Positions 5,499-11,993 of a stretch of DNA of 13,597 nucleotides are shown in pieces. The notes under the pieces are model-generated. The model ran no database searches. It worked only from the letters and a program-made list of their open reading frames with translations, and was not told the DNA's origin. The position numbers were made by a program, and so were the translations under genes. Source of the DNA: CAYZED01 sp964477445 (GTDB lineage Bacteria; Bacillota; Clostridia; Lutisporales; Lutisporaceae); the NCBI GenBank assembly GCA_964477445.1, contig CAYZED010000039.1:1-13597 (forward strand). The letters are read 5' to 3'. The stretch's first letter is position 1, and each line of letters begins with the position of its first letter.

Positions 5499-7495
5499 GT
5501 TTTTTCTCCCTCTTTTAAATATTCATCAACTGCGTTTTCAACGACTGTAATAGCTTGTTCAATGGTATACCCCGATATTTGTGCCCCAGCAACTGTTAAA
5601 TGACCTCCGCCACCTAATTTTTCGAGGATTAATTGTACATTAATATCCCCTAACGATCTACCTGAAATATATATCACGTTATCAACCATGGAGAGTACAA
5701 AAGAAGCCGTAATTCCCCTAATATTTAAGAGTTCGTCTGCCGCCTGAGCTGCAAATAGCGAAGGTGTTTTCGAATCTAATGGAATAGAGGAAATCGCAAT
5801 ATTTTCTCTGTGGAATTTTGCTCGTTTAACCACTTCCGCCCTAATTAGGAATGCTTCCATATCGTCCTGGAATAATTGTCGTGTATTTGTTGTGTCAGCT
5901 CCCATTTTTCTAAGCCATGATGCTGCTTCAAACGTTCTAACACCAGTTTGAAAAGAAAAGTTCTTCGTGTCAATGAAAATCCCGGCTAACAACGCCTCAG
6001 CCTCGACTTGTTTAAGTTTTGGTTTTTCGAACATGTATTGCATAATCTCTGCAACCAATTCACTAGTTGAGGACGCATACGGCTCAATGTATGTGATTAC
6101 ACCATCTTCAATAAACTCACTGCCTCTTCTATGATGATCAATAACAACTACTCTTTCGGATTTTATCAAAATCGATGGCAATTCTGTGAAACTTGGTCGA
6201 TGTACATCCACACATATTATCAAAGTCTTACTATCACAAACAATTTGCGCATCTGACGGACTAATAAATGCATCTTTATATTCAGGATCTCCTGCCAAGC
6301 TTTTCCATAGATTGGTAACCGCCGGATTTGATCCGCTAATTACTATTTTGCTCTCTTTGTTAAGGTTTTTACAGCATCGCTGAATTCCCAATGCTGCTCC
6401 TAAACAATCTAGATCGGGAACGCTGTGTCCCATAATAAGTATATTTTCACTTTGTTCAATGAGCTGTTTAAGCGCATGTGCTATAACTCTAGCTTTAACG
6501 CGAGTTCTCTTTTCAAGTGTTTTTGTTTTTCCACCGTAGAAAGAAAGTTTCTCACTATCTTTAACTACTGCTTGGTCGCCTCCGCGTCCTAATGCTATAT
6601 CGATAGCATTTCTAGCCTGTTGTTGCAACTCAAAAATCGACTTGGCACCAGTTCCAACTCCTATACTCAGTGTGACGGGAAGCCTATTCCCAACACTAAT
6701 TTCGCGAACAACATCGAGTAAATCAAATCTTTTTTCTTCAACTAAAGACAATTGTTTAATGCTTATATGAACAATATATTCGCCATTTGTATATTTTTGG
6801 ATGGACGAGCCATTAGCACTAGCCCATGAATTTATTCTTTTATCAGTTTCAGCAACAATAACCGGCCTCACCGCCTCTTCAGCATCTTTAATAACTTCAT
6901 CAAAATTATCTATAGATAAAATAGCTACGGCAACTTGTTCCTCTGCATAACATTTTTTTAATATTGTAAAATCCGTTTTATCAACAAGATATATAATAAT
7001 TATTTGTTTGTCAGTATTATCCTCCGATAACTGAACTAAGTGACAATGCAAGTCATAATATCTGTCTCTAATGTTAATGTTTGCAAATTCATCGTTCCCA
7101 CTTTTTATAATACGTGCTACATCCAATCCCGCGATATATGAAGTGATTTTTTCTTCAAGCAAATATTCCCCTTGGAAAACAGAAGCAAACATACTATTAT
7201 ACCAATTTATTCTCGCATCATTATCAATAATAACTAACGGGAACGGAAGATTTAAAATGGCACCTTTCGTGGCAGTATCTACATTATCGGATAGGTTTTC
7301 TATATACTGTTTAAGCTCTTCTTTTCTTCTATTAGCACTCTTTAAATTAAACTGCACAAGATAAGCAAGCAGAATTAGTCCCACCACTCCTATTGCTACA
7401 TTATAGACAGCAATTATTATCACACATATTGTTATTATTGCCAAAAAAACATCTGTATCTGGTACAAGCAAGTTCGAAAACCTCTTAAAGTTCAT
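5495..7495 (-). CDS. gdpP: Cyclic-di-AMP phosphodiesterase GdpP (YybT family)
   Basis: A membrane-anchored enzyme that hydrolyses the second messenger c-di-AMP, which in Bacillota controls potassium and osmolyte balance and affects the cell wall. The 666 residues have the full family layout: two N-terminal membrane segments (about 15-31 and 33-48), a degenerate PAS domain (about 75-180), a degenerate GGDEF domain (about 185-310, with GRGGDQAVVK at 303-312 instead of a GGDEF motif), then DHH-DHHA1. Catalytic metal ligands are present: His357, Asp361 and Asp363 in GHSVPDLD, Asp430, Asp-His-His at 453-455 and Asp509. The glycine motif GGGGHLTVAGA (628-638) marks DHHA1. The ATG start is preceded by GGGGGTGA. 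It sits 14 bp after the DUF2232 gene and overlaps rplI by 4 bp. It appears fully active. Confidence 0.96.
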   Translation of the reverse strand: MNFKRFSNLLVPDTDVFLAIITICVIIIAVYNVAIGVVGLILLAYLVQFNLKSANRRKEELKQYIENLSDNVDTATKGAILNLPFPLVIIDNDARINWYNSMFASVFQGEYLLEEKITSYIAGLDVARIIKSGNDEFANINIRDRYYDLHCHLVQLSEDNTDKQIIIIYLVDKTDFTILKKCYAEEQVAVAILSIDNFDEVIKDAEEAVRPVIVAETDKRINSWASANGSSIQKYTNGEYIVHISIKQLSLVEEKRFDLLDVVREISVGNRLPVTLSIGVGTGAKSIFELQQQARNAIDIALGRGGDQAVVKDSEKLSFYGGKTKTLEKRTRVKARVIAHALKQLIEQSENILIMGHSVPDLDCLGAALGIQRCCKNLNKESKIVISGSNPAVTNLWKSLAGDPEYKDAFISPSDAQIVCDSKTLIICVDVHRPSFTELPSILIKSERVVVIDHHRRGSEFIEDGVITYIEPYASSTSELVAEIMQYMFEKPKLKQVEAEALLAGIFIDTKNFSFQTGVRTFEAASWLRKMGADTTNTRQLFQDDMEAFLIRAEVVKRAKFHRENIAISSIPLDSKTPSLFAAQAADELLNIRGITASFVLSMVDNVIYISGRSLGDINVQLILEKLGGGGHLTVAGAQISGYTIEQAITVVENAVDEYLKEGEKT

Positions 7496-7509
7496 ACTTC
7501 ACCCCCAGT

Positions 7510-8523
7510 TTATTTCTGTTCTGTGATACTTTTTGTAGTAATTTCCGTATCCTTTTTTACTCGCAGTTTTCTAAAGTCAAAAATAGCGTCTACGTAGCCG
7601 ATTATGGCAAAGAGAAATAGCAATATTGAGTTTGTTATAGAGAAAAAAACAACGAATATATTTAAAAATTTAGGTAATTTATTCTTCTTAATGTAAAAAG
7701 CTGCTGTAGCAATCCCAAGAAACCAAAACCAATAAACTAGAAGATATAACATGTTCGAGCAAATCATAAATACAATTTCATTTCTAACTAATGAAACTAT
7801 TCCAATCGAACCCATTGTTAACACTGAGACCCCAATTAGGCCGCCTTGTGTCAAATGCCATTCTGATAGTGGTTCCGTTTCGGGCACTTTAATTTTTAGT
7901 CTTTTTAAAAATTTAATCGTCAACCAATAATTAAAGAGTGATGACAAAATCCCAAAAAGAAGCAGTGCGAAAATGATCAATTGCTTAGCAAATTTTAGCA
8001 TTTCTTTCATGTTTGAAAGCATAGCTATCTGTTCTTTTGATAATCCAATAGATTGATACATTGTTTTTGCTTGGTCAATCGACGCAGAAAATTGAACCAT
8101 TACTGTATCTATGCTTTTGTTCAAAAACACCACTGGATCTTGTCCAACAATAAATGCTGATAAACAAAACGTAATCAACAAACAAATAATATTTACTGCA
8201 GTGCTGCAAATAATAAGGTTTTGTTGTTTCTTGATTTTGCTTAAAAAATATCCAAAGAAAATTCCCGGGAGAATAATCTGAATAAATGATGTTAGTCCGC
8301 TTAAAGGTCCAATAAACATCATTAATATGACGGATGCGCCTATGCCTGAAATAAAGCTATACTTAAAACCATTTTTATATGAAATAATAACAGTAGGTAT
8401 TACCCAAAATATTGACATGAAGTAGAAAACGGGTATATAAAACGTCAACACCCCAATAATAACTGTAATCGAAGCGAATATTGCGCTTTCAACTAGTGCC
8501 CGTGTGTTATACTGTGTTTTCAT
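7510..8523 (-). CDS. DUF2232 (YybS-like) multi-spanning membrane protein
   Basis: A 337-residue hydrophobic protein of the DUF2232 family, whose biochemical function is not established; relatives resemble small-molecule transporter membrane subunits. About eight to nine membrane segments can be seen, at roughly 10-29, 34-50, 55-73, 78-95, 104-125, 178-200, 228-247, 252-275 and 287-312. A hydrophilic loop at about 126-177 splits the two halves. The C-terminus has the typical end D-A-I-F-D-F-R-K-L-R and then a charged tail. The start is ATG at 8523; the nearest Shine-Dalgarno, GGGGGA, is about eleven bases upstream, which is rather far. It is the first gene of the operon and is nearly always found next to gdpP in this group, suggesting a shared role in membrane or ion balance (inference). 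Confidence 0.88.
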   Translation of the reverse strand: MKTQYNTRALVESAIFASITVIIGVLTFYIPVFYFMSIFWVIPTVIISYKNGFKYSFISGIGASVILMMFIGPLSGLTSFIQIILPGIFFGYFLSKIKKQQNLIICSTAVNIICLLITFCLSAFIVGQDPVVFLNKSIDTVMVQFSASIDQAKTMYQSIGLSKEQIAMLSNMKEMLKFAKQLIIFALLLFGILSSLFNYWLTIKFLKRLKIKVPETEPLSEWHLTQGGLIGVSVLTMGSIGIVSLVRNEIVFMICSNMLYLLVYWFWFLGIATAAFYIKKNKLPKFLNIFVVFFSITNSILLFLFAIIGYVDAIFDFRKLRVKKDTEITTKSITEQK

Positions 8524-8564
8524 AAACGGAAAAATCCCCCATGTTTCAATGTTTAACCATAATC

Positions 8565-8593
8565 ATATTAGCACAATAACGATTTTTCGGCAA
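8565..8593 (-). promoter_or_regulatory. Possible promoter of the DUF2232-gdpP-rplI-dnaB operon
   Basis: On the minus strand TTGCCG (8588-8593) and TAATAT (8565-8570) are separated by 17 bases; each matches four of six consensus bases. The site lies between the rpsR terminator and the DUF2232 start, the only room for a promoter. TATGAT (8562-8567) is an alternative -10 box. Confidence 0.4.
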
Positions 8594-8603
8594 ACTAAGG
8601 AGT

Positions 8604-8646
8604 AAAAAGCCCTCCACCTGCAGAACTTAATCACAAGTGAAGGGCT
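8604..8646 (-). terminator. Rho-independent terminator of the rpsF-ssb-rpsR operon
   Basis: On the minus strand AGCCCTTCACTTG (8646-8634) pairs with CAGGTGGAGGGCT (8620-8608), giving 13 continuous pairs if two G-U pairs are allowed, followed by TTTTT. On the plus strand those two pairs become A-C mismatches, so the structure is directional and belongs to the minus-strand operon. It starts 16 bp after the rpsR stop. Confidence 0.9.
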
Positions 8647-8662
8647 AATTTATAAATATTAT

Positions 8663-8914
8663 TTAGTCTGTCGTAAACGGTAAGAAAGCAATATTTCTAG
8701 CTCTCTTAATCGCTACTGTAAGTTGTCTTTGATGTTTTGCACAGTTTCCGGAAATTCTTCTTGGAATAATCTTTCCGCGTTCTGAGATATATCTTCTGAT
8801 TTTGTTAATATCTTTATAATCTATGCTTTCTGCTTTATCTATGCAGAACTGACATACTTTTTTCTTTGGCTTTCTCATTTTATTAGGTCCGCCAAAACTT
8901 GATCTTTTATTCAC
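8663..8914 (-). CDS. rpsR: 30S ribosomal protein S18
   Basis: S18 binds 16S rRNA in the platform of the small subunit as a pair with S6. I place the start at GTG (8912-8914), giving 83 residues, because a perfect AAGGAGG (8923-8929) lies eight bases upstream. A longer frame starting with TTG at 8932 would have that ribosome binding site inside it, encoding residues K-E-V. The protein begins MNKRSSFGG and has the S18 core with IDYKDI, RYISERGKI and RRISGNCAKHQRQL. Cys21, Cys24, Cys58 and His61 (CxxC and CxxxH) fit the zinc-binding form of S18. It follows ssb by about 18 bp and ends the operon before a strong terminator. Confidence 0.96.
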   Translation of the reverse strand: MNKRSSFGGPNKMRKPKKKVCQFCIDKAESIDYKDINKIRRYISERGKIIPRRISGNCAKHQRQLTVAIKRARNIAFLPFTTD

Positions 8915-8932
8915 GGTAACTACCTCCTTCAA

Positions 8933-9355
8933 TTAAAATGGAAGATCATCTTCCCCTTCTACAGGTTGGAAGCCCCCTGCACTGCTATTCCCAAATTCAA
9001 ATCCATCGTCGGACTGGGCATTATTTGCCTTTCCGCCTTCACTCGCTCTATCAAGAAATTGAACAGAATCTGCTACAACTTCAGTTGCAAAATTTCTTTT
9101 GCCATCTTTGTCATCCCAGCTCCTAGTTTGAATTCTTCCGCTTACTGAAACAAGTCTGCCTTTTCCAATGTATTTTCCAACATTTTCAGCGGTTTTTCCC
9201 CAAACTGTTATGGAGATAAAATCAGCTGTCGGCTGTCCTTCTTTCTTAAACGTTCTGTCTACAGCAAGAGTAAATCTAGCTACAGCCATCTGAGTTTGTG
9301 TATATTTTAATTCAGGATCGCGTGTAAGTCTTCCGACTAAAGCAACTACATTCAT
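8933..9355 (-). CDS. ssb: Single-stranded DNA-binding protein
   Basis: SSB coats single-stranded DNA in replication, repair and recombination and recruits partners through its C-terminal tip. The 140 residues comprise an OB-fold (about 1-105) with MNVVALVGRLTRDPEL, ARFTLAVDR, ADFISITVWGKTAENVGKY and LVSVSGRIQTRSWDDKDGKR. A short low-complexity linker rich in G, N and S follows (about 106-130), then the acidic tip E-D-D-L-P-F that binds other replication proteins. The ATG start has a GAGGTG sequence five bases upstream. The order rpsF-ssb-rpsR is the conserved one in Bacillota, and SSB is a housekeeping copy, not a phage one, judging from this context. Confidence 0.98.
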   Translation of the reverse strand: MNVVALVGRLTRDPELKYTQTQMAVARFTLAVDRTFKKEGQPTADFISITVWGKTAENVGKYIGKGRLVSVSGRIQTRSWDDKDGKRNFATEVVADSVQFLDRASEGGKANNAQSDDGFEFGNSSAGGFQPVEGEDDLPF

Positions 9356-9391
9356 TCGTACACCTCTTCATTTCAAAGTAATAATTATTGA

Positions 9392-9676
9392 TTACTTGTC
9401 GAGAACGATTGTCATGTGTCTGATAACATCTTCATTAATGTTGAATACTCTGTCCAATTCCTTCGGAATTGCGTTACCAGCTTGATACTTCATGTAGATA
9501 TAGGTACCTTCTGCAAAGTCGTCAATTAGGTATGCAAGCTTACGCTTACCCCATTCATCAACGGATTCAATCTCTCCATCAGTAGTTATTATAGCTTTAA
9601 ACTTTTCAGTAATAGCTTTAACTCCTTCATCTTCAACTGTCGGTTTAATGATAAAAATCGTTTCATATTTATTCAT
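9392..9676 (-). CDS. rpsF: 30S ribosomal protein S6
   Basis: S6 forms a pair with S18 on the platform of the small ribosomal subunit. I choose ATG at 9674-9676 (94 residues, MNKYETIFIIKP...) because AGGAGG (9685-9690) sits eight bases upstream. The GTG at 9685 would start inside that ribosome binding site. Typical S6 features are Y-E-T-I-F-I-I-K-P, WGKRKLAYLIDDFAEGTYIY (about 42-61) and the end NINEDVIRHMTIVLDK. It is the first gene of the rpsF-ssb-rpsR operon, with a promoter at 9809-9837 and a ~125-nt leader that could carry the S6-S18 autoregulatory structure. Confidence 0.97.
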   Translation of the reverse strand: MNKYETIFIIKPTVEDEGVKAITEKFKAIITTDGEIESVDEWGKRKLAYLIDDFAEGTYIYMKYQAGNAIPKELDRVFNINEDVIRHMTIVLDK

Positions 9677-9802
9677 AAATTTCACCTCCTCCCCACGGCC
9701 TACGGCCCTACCAGTTAGATAGAGCGGGAATACTAAATGCTATTCGAGCAGAAAACTGACTGTGGCCGGAAAAAAACGCCATGCCACCTCTTTCACATTC
9801 GC
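9677..9802 (-). promoter_or_regulatory. Structured 5' leader of rpsF (candidate S6-S18 autoregulatory RNA)
   Basis: Minus-strand RNA from the predicted start (about 9802) can fold in several places. GTGGC and GCCAC pair around a T-rich loop containing CCG. The 5' end GAGCG-AAT can pair with ATT-CC-CGCTC, leaving a C-rich bulge. GGCC-GTA-GGCC forms a small hairpin just before the ribosome binding site. In many bacteria the S6-S18 pair represses its own mRNA by binding a leader with a conserved CCG in a bulge; the presence of CCG here is suggestive, but I cannot match the published consensus from memory. A 24-codon frame (9708-9782) overlaps the leader. Confidence 0.4.
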
Positions 9803-9808
9803 TCATAT

Positions 9809-9837
9809 ATGATATCAGAAGGAGAGGAGAAGTTCAA
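9809..9837 (-). promoter_or_regulatory. Promoter of the rpsF-ssb-rpsR operon
   Basis: On the minus strand TTGAAC (9832-9837, four of six) and TATCAT (9809-9814, five of six) are 17 bases apart. The -35 box overlaps the stop codon of the membrane protease gene. Its strength and position suggest the ribosomal protein operon is expressed independently of the genes upstream. Confidence 0.65.
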
Positions 9838-10721
9838 GAAAAATTTTTTTGCGTTTTATCCATTTCAACTTCCTCAATTATTAACTCTTTGTTCCTGATT
9901 AAAATAACCGATGTTCCTAGCAGCACAAGTCCGCTTATAATCAACACAAGCAGTTCGTTATTATTCATAAACCCTGTGATGTAACTCTCGCTCATCATAA
10001 CGCCAGCAACATTTACTGAAATGTGTAGTGTAATCGCCGCGATTATTGATTTTGTTTTGTAGTATATTGCTCCGATAATCAGCCCGAATACAATCGCGTA
10101 AGCTCCTTGCACAATATTCATGTGATAAACTCCGAAGATTACCGCTTGAATAATTATAGCTATGTATACTTTCATGCTTTTTCTTAATTCTCCAAATATT
10201 ATTCCTCTAAACAAAATCTCTTCAAATATTGGGCCAAGAATTCCAACTGCTAGAAGAGTAATAAGTATGCTGTTACCTCCGACTATCTGTTCTGAAAGCT
10301 TCGAATAATCTTCAAATACAGTGTGAAGACCATTAATTTTGCTTATAATATCTAAAACATAAGAAAGAATCACATTAAAGGATACTCCAAAGCCCACTAC
10401 TGATATGAAATTTACAAAACTAATCTTTTCTAAGTAAAAATAGCTCTTGAACTTAATTTTTCTGACTTTAAAAATAATAAAGTATATTACCAATGTAATT
10501 ATTATCGATATTATTATTACAGGTGACATACAAGTGGAAAAATAGTTCATCATATCTTCTGCAAACTTTGTCGATTCTAATGCTTTTCCCGTTTTAGCAA
10601 CATCGGCGATTAGTTTAAACATAAATGGTAATATGAACCCCAACGTCACTAGTATCTGTGCTATGAAATAAATAGTCATCATTAACAAAATGTACCCAGC
10701 TGATTTTAAGGATTTTTTCAA
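9834..10721 (-). CDS. CPBP-family intramembrane metalloprotease
   Basis: A 295-residue membrane protein of the CPBP (Abi/CAAX-type) protease family. Members cleave prenylated or other membrane substrates, or serve in bacteriocin immunity; the substrate here cannot be told. Several membrane segments are seen, at about 8-38, 66-88, 103-125, 150-166, 184-198, 205-220, 225-243 and 256-275. The catalytic motifs are complete: Glu167-Glu168 and Arg172 in PIFEEILFRG, His200 in VYHMN, and His233 with Asn237 in LHISVN. The start is TTG at 10721, preceded by AAGGGAG seven bases upstream. A hydrophilic tail ends the protein. It sits 28 bp after the DUF951 gene and just ahead of rpsF, a place where a protease gene is not part of the usual conserved cluster, so it may be a lineage-specific insertion. 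Confidence 0.9.
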   Translation of the reverse strand: MKKSLKSAGYILLMMTIYFIAQILVTLGFILPFMFKLIADVAKTGKALESTKFAEDMMNYFSTCMSPVIIISIIITLVIYFIIFKVRKIKFKSYFYLEKISFVNFISVVGFGVSFNVILSYVLDIISKINGLHTVFEDYSKLSEQIVGGNSILITLLAVGILGPIFEEILFRGIIFGELRKSMKVYIAIIIQAVIFGVYHMNIVQGAYAIVFGLIIGAIYYKTKSIIAAITLHISVNVAGVMMSESYITGFMNNNELLVLIISGLVLLGTSVILIRNKELIIEEVEMDKTQKNFS

Positions 10722-10749
10722 TTTTTTTCTCCCTTACCTATTTATATTA

Positions 10750-10968
10750 TTATTCCACCACAGCTTCCACAGGTGCATTGCTTTTTATTATCTTCTTAAC
10801 AGATTTGTCAAACTGAACCCTCGGAAGCATTACAATTCTGGCACATTCTATGCATTTGATTTTTATATCAGCTCCAACTCGAATGATTTCCCATTGTTTA
10901 TTTCCACACGGGTGTGCTTTTTTTGTTTCAACAATATCCCCTAGATAAAATTTTCTTGGTACGTACAT
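10750..10968 (-). CDS. DUF951 family small protein
   Basis: A 72-residue protein of the DUF951 family, widespread in Bacillota and of unknown function. It has the family features: a start rich in aromatic and basic residues (MYVPRKFYLGDIVETKK), HPCGNKQWEIIRVGADIKIKC (19-39), then CIECARIVMLPR. Cys21, Cys39 and Cys42, with His19, could bind a metal such as zinc; relatives share these residues. No membrane segment is seen, so it is probably cytoplasmic. ATG at 10968 follows a GGAGGG about nine bases upstream. It is flanked by the MscS channel gene and the CPBP protease gene, on the same strand. The DUF951-MscS pairing is common in clostridia, near rpsF. Confidence 0.9.
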   Translation of the reverse strand: MYVPRKFYLGDIVETKKAHPCGNKQWEIIRVGADIKIKCIECARIVMLPRVQFDKSVKKIIKSNAPVEAVVE

Positions 10969-11020
10969 TTTATATAACCCTCCATAATATTAATTTTTCA
11001 ATCTAAACTCAACATAATCT

Positions 11021-11851
11021 CTAGCTATTATATATAATTCTTCTTTGTATCGGCGGTTCAATTCCTGCTTCCTTAATTCCATCTATAAATGCGGCTCGAA
11101 GCTCTCTCTCAACTTGCCAATGTACCATTGATTTTGTTTTTGCTATTACTCTTATCGCGAGTTCATTTTCACCATACCTTGAAACTCCTAGCATTTCAGG
11201 TTTTTCTTCAAGCAGCTCTCTATTTGCCTCATAGTATGTACCTGAAATATCAACTAATATAGCCATCGCTTTTTCTCTATCGGCATTATATGAAATAGGT
11301 ATTTCTACTATTGCTAGTGAATTCCCTCTTGAGTGATTTGTAACCGTTTTGATTTCACCATTTGGAATGATGTGTAATTCACCAGTTAGGGCTCTTAGCC
11401 TTGTTACTCTAAGACTCATTTCCTCAACAGTTCCAGTTAATGCAGTAGTCACGGAAATATAATCCCCAACTCCGAATTGGTCCTCAAATAAAATAAAAAA
11501 TCCTGCGAAAAAATCTCTTATCAAACTCTGTGCACCGAACCCAATTGCTATTCCTCCAAGTCCTGCGGCGGCTATAACTGGCTGTGTTAATACATTAAAA
11601 ACACTTAATATCGATGCAACCATAACAATATAAATCGTATATTTTACAGCACTAATCATAACACTAGATAGCGTCTCAGCTTTCCTAACGTTTAACTTGA
11701 ATCTCGGCGTGATTTTTACAAGTTTTTTAATGAATCTACTTATTATCCAAATAATCAAAAGCCCAGATAGCAAAATTATAATAGACTTTATTGTAGAATT
11801 AAGATATGTGTTTACTAGCTTTGGATCAATAAAATTTAGGTTTATTCTCAT
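11021..11851 (-). CDS. Small-conductance mechanosensitive channel (MscS family)
   Basis: A 276-residue channel that opens under membrane tension to release ions and small solutes on osmotic downshock. Three membrane segments are visible: about 20-41, 62-84 and 91-118. The third is the pore helix, with the glycine/alanine packing AAGLGGIAIGFGAQSLIRDF (94-113). Then comes the cytoplasmic beta domain, with F-E-D-Q-F-G-V-G-D-Y-I (122-132), T-G-T-V-E-E, and the conserved I-P-N-G-E-I (162-167), and an alpha/beta C-terminal domain. The length matches YkuT-like channels. The ATG start has GGAGG five bases upstream. It is the first gene of the MscS-DUF951-CPBP group and diverges from the DUF4097 gene. 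Its closeness to gdpP is notable because c-di-AMP signalling also controls osmotic balance. Confidence 0.96.
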   Translation of the reverse strand: MRINLNFIDPKLVNTYLNSTIKSIIILLSGLLIIWIISRFIKKLVKITPRFKLNVRKAETLSSVMISAVKYTIYIVMVASILSVFNVLTQPVIAAAGLGGIAIGFGAQSLIRDFFAGFFILFEDQFGVGDYISVTTALTGTVEEMSLRVTRLRALTGELHIIPNGEIKTVTNHSRGNSLAIVEIPISYNADREKAMAILVDISGTYYEANRELLEEKPEMLGVSRYGENELAIRVIAKTKSMVHWQVERELRAAFIDGIKEAGIEPPIQRRIIYNS

Positions 11852-11855
11852 GTTT

Positions 11856-11985
11856 CCTCCGAAAATTCGTTTATTGTGTTTATTGCGTTCACTATGTTTG
11901 TATTATATCAAACTTTTGTATTTTAATGGCGTATAATTAAGTAGTGGAAATCAAATAATTGCTATATATCAAAAATTTTCGGAGG
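11856..11985. promoter_or_regulatory. Divergent promoter region framed by a 12-bp inverted repeat
   Basis: CCTCCGAAAATT (11856-11867) and its exact complement AATTTTCGGAGG (11974-11985) frame the space between the two divergent genes and contain both ribosome binding sites. For MscS, the minus strand has an extended -10 box, TGA-TATAAT (11902-11910). For the DUF4097 gene, the plus strand has TATAAT (11932-11937) but no clear -35 box. The two promoters are back to back and about 25 bases apart, so they may compete or share a regulator. Confidence 0.55.
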
Positions 11986-11993
11986 TGTATGAA

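Noticed and set aside
9781..9984. Plus-strand open frame of 67 codons covering the rpsF promoter and the end of the CPBP gene
   Set aside because: It runs against a coherent minus-strand operon, has no Shine-Dalgarno sequence near its start, and resembles no family.
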